Of a stretch of 33,023 nucleotides of DNA, positions 21,191 to 30,853 are shown one piece after another. Below the pieces are notes generated by a model that had not been told where the DNA came from, searched no databases, and was given only the letters and a program-made list of their open reading frames with translations. Each line of letters begins with the position of its first letter. Position 1 is the stretch's first letter. Source of the stretch: Candidatus Omnitrophota bacterium (lineage in GTDB: Bacteria; Hinthialibacterota; Hinthialibacteria; Hinthialibacterales; Hinthialibacteraceae); NCBI GenBank assembly GCA_003598175.1, contig QZKN01000118.1, forward strand, positions 1 through 33,023, written 5' to 3'. The translations under genes and the position numbers were made by a program.

Positions 21191-23683
21191 ATGCGTAAAA
21201 AAAACAGCTTCCGATGGATTGTTTTTTGCTTTATTTTGCTGTCGATCTTCCTGCAAATGAGTTCAAGAATGGGTGTTACTCAAACTCTTTATCCGGCGCC
21301 GGAAGAGGATGTCACCATTACCGTCGGCGCTCTGCTTCCTCTGACCGGCTCTCTTTCCAGCATGGGAGAAACGGCAAGAGTCACGCTGCAAGTCACGGAA
21401 ACCGATATTGAAACCGTCTACCCGAGAGTCCATCTGGAAATCGTGATCGAAGATACCGCATCCGATCCGGCAATCGCTTTGCTCAAATTGCAATCGTTGG
21501 TGGAGCGAGGTATCCGGATGATCATCGGGCCGTTTTCGAGCGCGGAAGTGTGGGGCGTCAAATCCTACGCTGATGCGCATGATTGTATTTTGATTTCTCC
21601 CACCAGCACGGCGCCCTCCTTGTCGCTTGATGATCACATTTTTCGCATCACCACCAGCGATCTGTATCAAACTCTGGCGTTGGCGACGTTTATTCAAGCC
21701 AAGGGTGTGGAGCACATAATCCCCCTGGTGCGCAATGATCAATACGGACGCGATTTTATTGAAGCGTTTCAAACCAATTTTCAGGAAATCGGAACAATGT
21801 CCGATCCCATTTTTTATGACGGAACCACGACGAACTTCCAAGACGTGATTACCCAGGTAAACCATGCGGCGCAAACCGCGCTTGCGGAAAAACCGCAGGC
21901 GAGTATTGGGATTCTCGCCGTATCCTTCGATGAAATCATCCCCATTTTCCAAACGGCGTCGAATCATGACCTCCTCAAAAATCTCCGCTGGTTCGGGACC
22001 GACACCACGGCGGAAAATCCACTCATCGCCCAGGATGGGATCGCGGCGACGTTCGCCGCGCAGGTGCAATTTACCGCTTCCGTCTCCAGTACAATCGCCT
22101 GGTGTCATCCGTTTGCTCCGTTTTCCATCTCCGATGAAATTCTATTACTCAAAATTTACCCAATCATGAGCGCTCCGAATAAAACCATCATCGCCGGTGT
22201 TTTCGACGCTCTTTGGCTCAGCGCCATGATCCAGTTCCATTCTCCTGCAAATTTGAAAGAAGAATTATCGCTCCTCTCTCAGATATATGTAGGTTTGAAG
22301 GGAAATATAAGTTTTGATAAAAATGGGGATTGTTCGGATATCATGTATTGCCTGTTTCAATTCGATCCGAACCGAACCTGGGCGGTAGTGGGATCGTATA
22401 AGGGCTTTACCTACGACGATGGCAGTTTGACTCATGTCGAATTCTCTGACAAAGCCCTCTATTGGGATGGAACGGATAAAACCGCAAAAATCGGCGTCTT
22501 GCTCTCGTTAACCGGTTCCTATGCGGAAACCGGACAACGAATTCTTTCCACATTACAAACCAGCTATGAGGAAATCAATGCGATTTTACGCAACAATTAT
22601 ACTCCCCATTCATCCATCGAATTGATCGTCGAAGACACAGAGTCCGATCCGGCCATCGCCTTACAAAAAATCATGCAATTGCATGACCAGGGGATTCGTT
22701 TCGTGATCGGTCCTTTAACCAGCGCCGAATTGGAAAGCGTTTCCGCCTATGCGGTGGAAAATGAGATGATCATCATTTCGCCCACCAGCACCGCTTCGTC
22801 CTTAAACCGGGAGGATACGATTTTTCGCCTCATGCTGAACGACCGGAAACAATCCAAAGCGCTGGCCGCGTTGATCATGGATCAACACTATACCCAGGCC
22901 GTCGTGTTGTATCGCAATGATACGTATGGAGCCGGTTTTTATCAGGATTTCAAATCATCCTTTGAACTTTTGGGAAATCCTGCGGTTGACGGCGTTCCAT
23001 ATGATGTCAATACGACTGATTTCACACCAATCATACAGCAATTGGAAGCCATAATTCCCGCGCAAAACCGGAATGCAACCGCCATTGTTCTCGTCTCGTA
23101 TGATGAAGCGGCGGACATCATGAGCGCCATACCGGAAAATTCCATCCTCGCCGGTTTGCGTTGGTTCGGAACCGATAGCACAGCTTTGAATTCCATCATT
23201 GCACAGAATGCGGGAGCGGCAGCTTTCGCCGACAGGGCTCATTTTACGGCATCCATCATGTCCATCAAAATGGGGTGGGTGTATATGGTGTCCGACTATG
23301 CGTTTTTTCATGAAATGACGAACCGTCTAGGCGGCCTTCCCCGCGCCTCCGATGTCGCCGCGTACGAGGCGGCGTGGCTGTATTTCACGATTTTTTCCGG
23401 TCTGGATTGGGAACCGACTCCCGACCTGCAACAGATTCTTGATGTCATATCCGCGGTGACGAACCAATATTCCATCATTGGCGTCATGTCGAATTTCATG
23501 TTCGATGCAGGCGGAGATCGGGAATACGGCGTCTTTGATTTTTACCAGTTTCGTCAAGACAATGAACCGGGGGAATGGACGCATTTCGCCAACTATCTGT
23601 TCGATTTCATCTCCGGCGAAGAAACGTTAATCTACACCGACCAACCGGTCTCTTCGACCGGGCAATGGGAATTGTACCCTTGA
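21191..23683 (+). CDS. Double-domain periplasmic binding protein (branched-chain amino acid type)
   Basis: An 830-residue secreted protein. The start at 21191 is set by AGGAG seven bases upstream, giving a signal peptide (RKKNSFRWIVFCFILLSIF). Two complete type I periplasmic binding modules (Peripla_BP_6-like) follow in tandem: about residues 42-430 and 431-830. Matching segments include TVGALLPLTGSLSSMGE against KIGVLLSLTGSYAETG, EDTASDPAIAL against EDTESDPAIAL, GIRMIIGPFSSAEV against GIRFVIGPLTSAEL, and SPTSTAPSL against SPTSTASSL. The copies are clearly homologous but diverged. No permease or ATPase gene is near, so the protein may act as a stand-alone sensor or ligand store instead of a transporter subunit. 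The ligand may be an amino acid or amide. Confidence 0.9.
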   Translation: MRKKNSFRWIVFCFILLSIFLQMSSRMGVTQTLYPAPEEDVTITVGALLPLTGSLSSMGETARVTLQVTETDIETVYPRVHLEIVIEDTASDPAIALLKLQSLVERGIRMIIGPFSSAEVWGVKSYADAHDCILISPTSTAPSLSLDDHIFRITTSDLYQTLALATFIQAKGVEHIIPLVRNDQYGRDFIEAFQTNFQEIGTMSDPIFYDGTTTNFQDVITQVNHAAQTALAEKPQASIGILAVSFDEIIPIFQTASNHDLLKNLRWFGTDTTAENPLIAQDGIAATFAAQVQFTASVSSTIAWCHPFAPFSISDEILLLKIYPIMSAPNKTIIAGVFDALWLSAMIQFHSPANLKEELSLLSQIYVGLKGNISFDKNGDCSDIMYCLFQFDPNRTWAVVGSYKGFTYDDGSLTHVEFSDKALYWDGTDKTAKIGVLLSLTGSYAETGQRILSTLQTSYEEINAILRNNYTPHSSIELIVEDTESDPAIALQKIMQLHDQGIRFVIGPLTSAELESVSAYAVENEMIIISPTSTASSLNREDTIFRLMLNDRKQSKALAALIMDQHYTQAVVLYRNDTYGAGFYQDFKSSFELLGNPAVDGVPYDVNTTDFTPIIQQLEAIIPAQNRNATAIVLVSYDEAADIMSAIPENSILAGLRWFGTDSTALNSIIAQNAGAAAFADRAHFTASIMSIKMGWVYMVSDYAFFHEMTNRLGGLPRASDVAAYEAAWLYFTIFSGLDWEPTPDLQQILDVISAVTNQYSIIGVMSNFMFDAGGDREYGVFDFYQFRQDNEPGEWTHFANYLFDFISGEETLIYTDQPVSSTGQWELYP

Positions 23684-23760
23684 TTGTCCAATCATGGCGG
23701 AAAAGAATTCCCGCCGGTCCGTCCCCATCATGAAAAGCAAGGATCGACCGAAATGAAATG

Positions 23761-24051
23761 TCACGAACCTGCTTTCCACTCACGCGCGCCATGAATGATC
23801 CCGGTAATCCAAATTTGTTCATATTCTATTCGATACATGATACGATATGCTCCATAAATAATCTCACGGCAATTCGCATCGTTTATTTCCGGAATGATTC
23901 GACCGGAACAGGGGAAATCCTGCAAATGTTCAACCGCATCAAATAGACGTCTCACAAATAGAAAGGCGCGTTCAACGGAATCTCTCGCAATGTACTCTGC
24001 AATAGAATCAGCGTCCGATAAAGCAGTAGGCGACCAAATTATTTCAACCAT
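23761..24051 (-). CDS. RelE/ParE superfamily toxin
   Basis: A 96-residue protein starting MVEIIWSPTALSDADSIAEYIARDS, the hallmark opening of the ParE/RelE group. It continues with LFDAVEHLQDFPCSGRIIPEI, CREIIYGAYRIMYRIEYEQIWITGIIHGAREW, where the basic residues and the terminal Arg-Glu-Trp fit the family. It starts inside the antitoxin gene with a 13-base overlap. Whether it targets gyrase (ParE) or ribosomes (RelE) cannot be told from the sequence. Confidence 0.92.
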   Translation of the reverse strand: MVEIIWSPTALSDADSIAEYIARDSVERAFLFVRRLFDAVEHLQDFPCSGRIIPEINDANCREIIYGAYRIMYRIEYEQIWITGIIHGAREWKAGS

Positions 24052-24221
24052 TGCTCCATTTTTCTCTTTGCGTCTTCATGAGAAATTCCTCTTCCCTCGT
24101 GGATTTCACGTTCGCCTTTTCCAAACTTGATGGTTACATACAAAGCATGTATTATATCATCCATCGTTACGCTTTCCGGTAGTGATTCGATTACCTGTTT
24201 TGCATTCTCTTTCACATTCAT
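24039..24221 (-). CDS. Antitoxin of the RelE/ParE-type module
   Basis: A 60-residue protein: MNVKENAKQVIESLPESVTMDDIIHALYV, then GEREIHEGRGISHEDAKRKMEQWLK. The VKENAKQxIESLP...MDDI and EGRxISHEDAKRKM stretches are typical of small antitoxins coupled to ParE/RelE toxins in environmental bacteria. The start at 24221 has GGGGA nine bases upstream; ATG at 24230 is an alternative and a TTG lies at 24236. It overlaps the toxin gene by 13 bases, so toxin translation depends on it. Confidence 0.85.
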   Translation of the reverse strand: MNVKENAKQVIESLPESVTMDDIIHALYVTIKFGKGEREIHEGRGISHEDAKRKMEQWLK

Positions 24222-24364
24222 AATCTTCATCCCCAAGTTGTTTTTCTTTTCCGCATTCCAAAATTCTTTGCAATCAAATTTCCATTGCCGTTACGAGAAC
24301 GGTAGCAATAATTGCTTATATCACAATAACATTCTTACGCTTCCATTCTATCATCAAGAGACGC

Positions 24365-26893
24365 TTATATATCCATCGCTTTTCCGGAAACGACACAGTT
24401 CGCGATATCGATCGCTCCCATTTTCACTTCGACAAACGGTTTCCCGTTTTTCAAACCCACCGTCCCGAATCCGCTTTCCGTCGATAAAAACGAACGGAAA
24501 TTCTTCCCCACGTTCGAATCGATAAAGAGCGTCTTTGTCACCGCGTCGTAACGAACGCCGGTCAGTCCTTGCAGCATTCCATAACTGGACATGGCGCGGG
24601 CGTACCAATGGCCACACTCGTATTCGTTGAAGGGATTGCGAATGCGACCGTCGTACCGGTCGCGGCAGGTGCGCACGATATCCAGCCCCTCCCTCACGAA
24701 TCCTTCCAGCATGAGATGCGAGGCAACCTGATATTCGATGCCGGTCCACACTTCATTGCTGTAGACGAAGGGCAGGGACAGCGAATTCCCTTTCGGCCAG
24801 GTGCAAAGCAGCAGGCCGCCTTCATTCCCGACCGCGTAAGACGGGCGCTGCGGATTGGCATGTTCGGAGAGATCATGTTTGAGATTGTATTTGTAGATCG
24901 CCGACAGATTGCTGCGGATTTTCTCGCGATCCACGATGTTTCCATCCAAACCACACATGTGCGCCAGCCAAAATCCGAGCACGCCGTCGGAAATGCAGCC
25001 GTTGCCGTATTGATATTTGGGTCCCTGGTGATTCAATTTCTGAATGATGTCTTCATACCCCGGCCCGTTGTTGGAAACATCCAGCGGCTTGAATTCTTCG
25101 TTCAGCCCTTCCGTCGCGATGGTTTGAATGAAATATTCCCCATCGTACAACTGTGTTTCCAGATACTGTTTTCCTTTTTCCAGCAGCGTTTGATAATGGG
25201 AAACGTCCTCCCCCATTTCCTTGCCCATTTCAATGGCGGCGGAGAGCGCGCCCAGATAAAAGCTGCTGCACATCCCGTCCGGCCCCCAAAATTCGATATC
25301 GTACGTATTGTGATGAGGCTCCTCCAGCACGCCTTTTTCCCGCGGATCGAAGGTTTTTATGCAATAGGCAAGGCTTTCTTTGATTTTCGGCCAAAGCGTT
25401 TTCAACCAGATCGTGTCGCCGGAAATGCGCCATTCGCGGTAGGCTTTCATGATGCCGCCCAACTGCCCGTCGCTGGCCGCCCGTCCCCAAAACGCGGATA
25501 CCGGGCGGATGGGCAATCCGGCGCGGAACGCCTGCAATCCTTCCTTGCTTTGACTTTCGTGATATTCCGTCTGCCGCAGGCTCCGTTCCAGACTCGGAAA
25601 CAGATGGCAGATCGCCTGCGCGTAATTCCATACGTGCGTGCAGGAACCGTGACAACACCCGCCCAAATCGTGGCAGCCTTCATAACACCACAACCGCCCG
25701 TCTGTCTGCCGCTGCACCGTCGGCGATTTCAAAATGGTCAGATTGGCCGCCGCCGCTTCGATCACTTCCTCCGGCAGCGTGGCGTCATAAAATGTATCGC
25801 GAAATAAGGCGCTCTTTTTACGCAATTCGTCAAAATTTTGTCGCCAGTAGTCCGCCGCTTCGCTGACGCTGCCGAACCGCCCGGCGTACCACGGGATGTG
25901 GAATTTTGATGTGGCGCACTCGCAGGTTTCATCACAGGACTCGTCTTTTCGATCCTCCCCGAAACGGATATTCGTCTTGGGCGCGTACCAACACAATAAC
26001 AACCGAACAACTTTCTCTTCACGCGGTTGCACTGTGAACGGCGTGTAGAGCGATGCGCCCGGACTGGAGCCGGCTTGCGCGGGATTCGCGATCGATTCCC
26101 CCTTTTGAATCGCTTCCCAAACCAACGTGCGCGCATCGAACCATCCGCCGCGAAACCAACAATGATCGACAACCGTACTGCCGTCGTCGACGAACGCCGC
26201 GAACGCGCCTTCATTTTCCGGATTCTCTTCTGTTCCATTCTGCCACAGCGCGAATCCGTTGGGGATGGAAAGGATGGAGTCGCCCTTATCCCCGATTTTC
26301 ATGAAATTCGTGGTGTGAAACGAAAACACCGCTTCAATCGCGTGATTCGTCGGATTGCGAAAATGATATTCCAGCGCGCCCACCGGCAGACTCGAGTTAT
26401 CCACGTCGCCGGGAATGAACGGACTCCACCCGACGATTTGAACTTTCAGCGGAACGTTCGGATCCTTCAAATCGATCGTCCCGTACGGAAATCGCGCCAG
26501 GAACTCGGCTTCCTTGAATCGCGGGAAACCATACGTGCGGTTGCCCGCTCCGTTGCCCGTGCCCGGATTGCCGAACACCTTCCAACCGGGAACCGGCCCT
26601 TCGAGAATACGCGCCACATTCGTTTTTCCCTTCACGCACAAAGCGGAAAACGCGAACGGCTCGTTGAAAATATCCATCTTGTTGCGAACGGATACGTGCG
26701 ACAAAGCCCCCGCGCCCTCCAAACAAACCATCCCCGCTCCGATTCCCCCCAAGGGAAACGCCACCCGATTCAAATACTCGCCGGCATAGGGTCCGTTATA
26801 GTCCCGTTTGGATTTCGCCTCCGCACTTACTCCCAATATACAAAAAACGAGAACAACAAAAAGACATCTCCAGGTGATTTTCCGCAGATTCAT
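24365..26893 (-). CDS. GH116-like glucosidase (non-lysosomal glucosylceramidase family), secreted
   Basis: An 842-residue protein with a Sec signal peptide (RCLFVVLVFCILGVSAEA). The N-terminal beta-domain starts FPLGGIGAGMVCLEGAGALS and NKMDIFNEP, typical of the GBA2/GH116 family. The C-terminal (alpha/alpha)6 barrel holds CHDLGGCCHGSCTHVWNYAQ, EEPHHNTYDIEFWGPDG at about residues 520-537, which lies in the active-site region in this family, and NEVWTGIEYQVASHLM. It likely hydrolyses beta-glucosides or glucosylated lipids in the periplasm. The start at 26893 has GGGAG nine bases upstream; upstream in-frame codons to 27151 run through repeats and are non-coding. It diverges from the large glycosidase-like gene at 27563. 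Confidence 0.9.
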   Translation of the reverse strand: MNLRKITWRCLFVVLVFCILGVSAEAKSKRDYNGPYAGEYLNRVAFPLGGIGAGMVCLEGAGALSHVSVRNKMDIFNEPFAFSALCVKGKTNVARILEGPVPGWKVFGNPGTGNGAGNRTYGFPRFKEAEFLARFPYGTIDLKDPNVPLKVQIVGWSPFIPGDVDNSSLPVGALEYHFRNPTNHAIEAVFSFHTTNFMKIGDKGDSILSIPNGFALWQNGTEENPENEGAFAAFVDDGSTVVDHCWFRGGWFDARTLVWEAIQKGESIANPAQAGSSPGASLYTPFTVQPREEKVVRLLLCWYAPKTNIRFGEDRKDESCDETCECATSKFHIPWYAGRFGSVSEAADYWRQNFDELRKKSALFRDTFYDATLPEEVIEAAAANLTILKSPTVQRQTDGRLWCYEGCHDLGGCCHGSCTHVWNYAQAICHLFPSLERSLRQTEYHESQSKEGLQAFRAGLPIRPVSAFWGRAASDGQLGGIMKAYREWRISGDTIWLKTLWPKIKESLAYCIKTFDPREKGVLEEPHHNTYDIEFWGPDGMCSSFYLGALSAAIEMGKEMGEDVSHYQTLLEKGKQYLETQLYDGEYFIQTIATEGLNEEFKPLDVSNNGPGYEDIIQKLNHQGPKYQYGNGCISDGVLGFWLAHMCGLDGNIVDREKIRSNLSAIYKYNLKHDLSEHANPQRPSYAVGNEGGLLLCTWPKGNSLSLPFVYSNEVWTGIEYQVASHLMLEGFVREGLDIVRTCRDRYDGRIRNPFNEYECGHWYARAMSSYGMLQGLTGVRYDAVTKTLFIDSNVGKNFRSFLSTESGFGTVGLKNGKPFVEVKMGAIDIANCVVSGKAMDI

Positions 26894-27029
26894 TTTCTTT
26901 CTCCCTTTCATTGACGAAAAGCAGTGTCTCCAGAAATGAAACAAGCAATGTAACAGCAGTTTCTCATCTTTCTTCCCGTTGCTCAAGCGTTCCGATCCCG
27001 GACCGTCCTGCCGCTCCTGCCTGGAATCA

Positions 27030-27063
27030 CTCGTCACGAGACCGGTAGAACCTCGCGTCGAGG
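27030..27063. repeat. Clustered short palindromes including a GTAGAAC-linked copy
   Basis: CTCGT-C-ACGAG at 27030-27040 is followed at 27045 by GTAGAAC and the palindrome CCTCG-CGT-CGAGG at 27051-27063. GTAGAAC next to a variable palindrome also occurs at 2264-2289 on the other strand. The shared flank with changing arms suggests one repeat family. Confidence 0.45.
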
Positions 27064-27114
27064 AAAATGAATCGCTTCGAGGCGGACCGATGCCCCCAGC
27101 CAGGGACGCAAGTC

Positions 27115-27146
27115 GTAGGGTGGCGATGAGCAATGCGAATCCCACC
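27115..27146. repeat. GTAGGGTGGGAT-type palindromic repeat, copy B
   Basis: Thirty-two bases starting GTAGGGTGGCGATGAGC and ending GCGAATCCCACC, in the same orientation as the copy at 845-875. It carries one inserted C that weakens the left arm. Confidence 0.75.
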
Positions 27147-27562
27147 TGCAAACAAACGTAGTCGCCCCAAACGAATTGCCCTGGAAAAACAAATCGTTAG
27201 GCGCCCAACAAAATAATTCCATGAATCCACGATGATCAAACCATGATTCATGGTTGCGGAGAACATTCAAACATGTCCCGGTAATAAAACTCAGTTCACT
27301 GAATGATTTCAATTTCACCGAAAAAGCTAAAGTGCGGACATCCTTGTCTGGATCAATCGCTTTGCATTTTTATGATATTACTAAAATAATTATATTTATT
27401 GGATCGTGAGTGGCAAGAGCAAAGTTTTTCTGCCCTTGCAGCAATTCCCCACGGCGCTCATGCAACAGCGTTTCCACCAACTCCCGGACTAGTCTTGGAG
27501 AAGAAAAGAACCTGTGTAAACTGACTTGTTTCTATTCATAAGGCAAAGGGGAGATTCAAATC

Positions 27563-30500
27563 ATGATGAACGAAATTTACACGAATAAAAACAGTGTAAA
27601 CAAACGGCTGCATTTGCATGCGAAAATAATAATGTTGCTGATTCTGCTGGTTGGGGCGGGAACGGCGAAATTGTCCACATCGGAACAGGTCGGTTCGGAA
27701 ACGGATGTCGCTCCCTTTGGCTTCGTGACGCAATGGGAAACGGATGGCAAGGATTATGGCATGATGTGGGAGGACTCTCGGGATATTTTTCGCGTCGTGG
27801 CTCAATTTGAAAAGGAAATGCCAAAGGCGGAATCGATCCAATTGCAGTATTGGCATTCCACCTGGCCGCAACGGCGGATTCCCCGCGATCAACCCTCCGG
27901 CGCGGGCAGTTCGGGCTGGCTGAACATTGGCGACTGGTTTCAAGGCGAATGGAAATCGGCGGATTGCCGCCTCGAAATTGAGGATCACAAGTTCGTCTAC
28001 ACCTTCAATCCCGTCAACGCCAACGAATTTCCCGATCTGACAGACTTTACCGCAACCTATCGCTCCACATTAAAATTACGGCTTTTGTCCGATCATGCGT
28101 TGCCCAAAATCACCTCGCTGCTGGCGTATACCCATTCGATCTGGAAATCGGTGGAGGTGGAAATCGAATGGGGAGGAACGTCCGCGCCCGGCGAAAACTG
28201 GGAAGGACATCTACAAGCCTTTAACGGACAAATCACGAAAATCGAACCGTTGTCGACTGGAAGCAATATGCGGGTAGAGACGGATTATTCCTGGAAATCG
28301 ACAGTCTCGGATGGAAGGGATGGCATTCGGGCGCAAATCCGATATGCCGATACGCAAGCATACAACTCGTTCGACGAAACGATCATTACCGTTCGCGCCA
28401 GTCAAGCGGAATTTTCGTTTTCCGTATCCGACCTGCTTACCTGGAAACACATGTTCCTACCTGATTTTGGCGTGTTGATTCGCATTGCGGGAGAACCGGC
28501 AACCTACGCATCGGCGTTCCAAAACTGGAGCGCAAATGAGAATAAAGACATCTATTCCCGCGTACAAGCCATGTCCGAACAAACGTTCACGCAGGCCTGG
28601 AACGATATGCCGCCGAAAGCGCCTCATTACATTCCCTTGAGCTTTGAAGGAGGACGGCAGCATTTTCGCGTCGATGAACATGGAAACGTGGCATGTATCA
28701 ACAACTGGATATCCAACTTGCGGGGAAAAGATACCGATCGTTGCTTGTGGGAAGGAAACGAGATTCAGTATCGTTTGGGATTGCCCGGATCGGATCCGGT
28801 GGAACGCTATTTGGAGAAAGGCTGCCTCCCGATTGTGCACGCCAAATGGGAGAAGGAGGGAATCCGTTATACACAAACAGCATTCGTAATCCCTCTGATG
28901 GGTGTGCCCGCTGCCGGCGGTCAAATCTGGGCGGACGATACGCTGGTTCTGATGATGCGGCTGGAAATCGAGAGAATGACGGAGATGGAAAACAACAGTG
29001 AAGTCAATCTGGCGATTCGGATTACGCACGGAAAGAACAACGAAACACTGGTCGTGCGGGGAGACAGAATCGAGGCGGATTCACCATCCGGCCCGTTGCC
29101 CCGTTTGCGTTGGCATTGTCCGAGCGCGAAAGGAGAGCATGGTTGGAAGGTGGGCGATACAACGCTCGCATTCCGAACGGTATTGCCGAAATTGGGACAA
29201 ACGGATGTGCTCGAACTGACCATTCCCTATATTACGTTGAATGAAGAACAAGAGTGGAACCGCCTTCGCGGATTGCATTGGCAGGAATCGTTCGATGCGG
29301 TGCGGGATTACTGGCGCTCTCGCGTACGAGCGGGAACGCGGATTACCACTCCCGAACCCATGATCAACGACTTTTATAATGCCCACGTTTCTCACTTATT
29401 GATCAACACCGAACGGGAAGTGGGAGTGAGCGACCGCTATATGGCGAAAGTCGGAACCTTTGGTTACGGCGTCTATAGCAACGAATCCTGCATGATGATC
29501 AGCGACCTCGACCGCCGTGGATTTCACCAGCGCGCCGAACAGGCGTTGGAAACATGGCTGCATTATCAGGGCACGGTGGGATTGCCGGGAGATTTTTCGA
29601 CCACGGAAGGCCAGTTCTACGGCGCCGGCGGCTACGAACACGGCGGCTACAATCAGCATCACGGCTGGGTGTTGTGGTGCATGGGAGAACATTATTGGTA
29701 CACCCGCGATTCCGCCTGGTTATCCCACGCCAGACCCTTCATCGTGAAAGCTTGCGAGTGGATTATCCAAGAGCGTAAAAGAACGACGGATATGGCGGCT
29801 CAAACGCCGATCCGCGCGATCGAAAAAGGATTGCTGCCGGCGGGTAGCTTGGAGGATATCGGCGACTGGCGTTCCTGGCTCTCGACAAATATCTACACCT
29901 GGTGGGGATTCCACAATGCGGCGGCGGCTTTGGCTGCGGACGGACAGGAAGAAGGATTGCATCTCCGGGAAGAGGCGGAAGCCTATCGGCAGGATATCCT
30001 GACGGCGTTTACGGAAGCGATGCGCCGCTCGCCGGTGGTGCGCCTGCGGGATGGAAGCTGGATTCCGCACGTCCCGTCGGAAGCGCATCGACGCGGACGA
30101 TCCTTCGGCTGGCTGACGGAAACGCTGGAAGGCGCCATTCATTTGATCCGCTGTGGCGTGTTGGAGCCGTGGGATCCCATCTCGACGTGGATTATCAAGG
30201 ATTTCGAAGATAATTTATATCTTTCCGAACAATACGGCTATAACTTACAGGGTTCGGATTTTGACCGGTTGTGGTTCAGTCACGGCGGCATTTCCATGCA
30301 GGCCAATCTGCTCTGCAATCCGATTCCCTACTTATACCGCGACGAGCCCAAACACTTTTTGCGCGCCTACTTCAACGCCTTCGCGGCGAGTTACTTTCCC
30401 GACACGCGCATGATGACCGAACACGCCCTGCCGAACATCGGCGACTGGCGGGGAGATCACTACAAAGCGTCGGACGAAGCCAATTCCACCTACTGGCTAC

Positions 30501-30853
30501 GATTGATGTTCGTAATGGAAAGAGGGGACGAGTTATGGCTGGGCGCGGCGATTCCGCGCTATTGGCTGGTCGACGGGCAAACAATCGGCATTGAGAACGC
30601 GGCGACTTATTTCGGAAAAATGTCAATGGAATTGGAATCGCACGTGGCGGACGGGTATATCACCATGAAAATCACCCCGCCGCTACGGAATCAGCCGAAA
30701 CGAATTCTGGCGCGCGTTCGCCATCCGGAAGGAAAACGAATGACGCGCTGCGCCGTCAACGGGAAATCCCACAACGATTTCCAAGCCGAGAAGGAATGTG
30801 TAGCGCTCAAGAACTTGATTGATCCGACGGTGGTGGAAGTATTTTATGATTGA
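27563..30853 (+). CDS. Large secreted six-hairpin glycosidase-like protein
   Basis: A 1096-residue protein with an N-terminal hydrophobic segment (IIMLLILLVGAG, about 22-34) acting as a signal peptide or anchor. Residues 40-590 are strand-rich and look like one or more beta-sandwich domains. From about 600 to 1010 it has the features of an (alpha/alpha)6 toroid: GYEHGGYNQHHGWVLWCMGE near 690, EDIGDWRSWLSTNIYTWWGF, SFGWLTETLEGAIHLI, and LPNIGDWRGDHYKASDEANS. Acidic residues in these loops are candidate catalytic groups. A short beta-domain closes the protein. I cannot assign it to a numbered family; GH78-, GH127- or GH116-like hydrolases are related by fold. The start has GGGGAGA nine bases upstream. 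Its position beside a GH116-like gene suggests a role in glycan breakdown. Confidence 0.8.
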   Translation: MMNEIYTNKNSVNKRLHLHAKIIMLLILLVGAGTAKLSTSEQVGSETDVAPFGFVTQWETDGKDYGMMWEDSRDIFRVVAQFEKEMPKAESIQLQYWHSTWPQRRIPRDQPSGAGSSGWLNIGDWFQGEWKSADCRLEIEDHKFVYTFNPVNANEFPDLTDFTATYRSTLKLRLLSDHALPKITSLLAYTHSIWKSVEVEIEWGGTSAPGENWEGHLQAFNGQITKIEPLSTGSNMRVETDYSWKSTVSDGRDGIRAQIRYADTQAYNSFDETIITVRASQAEFSFSVSDLLTWKHMFLPDFGVLIRIAGEPATYASAFQNWSANENKDIYSRVQAMSEQTFTQAWNDMPPKAPHYIPLSFEGGRQHFRVDEHGNVACINNWISNLRGKDTDRCLWEGNEIQYRLGLPGSDPVERYLEKGCLPIVHAKWEKEGIRYTQTAFVIPLMGVPAAGGQIWADDTLVLMMRLEIERMTEMENNSEVNLAIRITHGKNNETLVVRGDRIEADSPSGPLPRLRWHCPSAKGEHGWKVGDTTLAFRTVLPKLGQTDVLELTIPYITLNEEQEWNRLRGLHWQESFDAVRDYWRSRVRAGTRITTPEPMINDFYNAHVSHLLINTEREVGVSDRYMAKVGTFGYGVYSNESCMMISDLDRRGFHQRAEQALETWLHYQGTVGLPGDFSTTEGQFYGAGGYEHGGYNQHHGWVLWCMGEHYWYTRDSAWLSHARPFIVKACEWIIQERKRTTDMAAQTPIRAIEKGLLPAGSLEDIGDWRSWLSTNIYTWWGFHNAAAALAADGQEEGLHLREEAEAYRQDILTAFTEAMRRSPVVRLRDGSWIPHVPSEAHRRGRSFGWLTETLEGAIHLIRCGVLEPWDPISTWIIKDFEDNLYLSEQYGYNLQGSDFDRLWFSHGGISMQANLLCNPIPYLYRDEPKHFLRAYFNAFAASYFPDTRMMTEHALPNIGDWRGDHYKASDEANSTYWLRLMFVMERGDELWLGAAIPRYWLVDGQTIGIENAATYFGKMSMELESHVADGYITMKITPPLRNQPKRILARVRHPEGKRMTRCAVNGKSHNDFQAEKECVALKNLIDPTVVEVFYD

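Larger units (their letters stand above)
26894..27562. other. 669-base intergenic region between divergent glycosidase genes
   Basis: The region contains a cluster of short palindromes at 27030-27063, a GTAGGGTGG-type repeat at 27115-27146, and a small hairpin near 27336-27348. An AT-rich stretch at about 27370-27410 could hold a promoter for the plus-strand gene, but no clean -35/-10 pair stands out. No gene, tRNA or CRISPR was seen. Confidence 0.6.

Noticed and set aside
24290..24316. Hairpin TTGCCGTT...AACGGTAGCAA as a terminator for the GH116-like gene
   Set aside because: The stem is imperfect and no T-run follows on the minus strand, so it is not a convincing intrinsic terminator.
24569..25807. 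412-codon plus-strand open frame opposite the GH116-like gene
   Set aside because: The minus-strand frame carries clear GH116 motifs; this one is low in recognisable motifs and has no start signal.
26894..27151. In-frame N-terminal extension of the GH116-like gene
   Set aside because: It covers repeat palindromes and would bury the signal peptide; the ribosome site before 26893 fits the shorter start.
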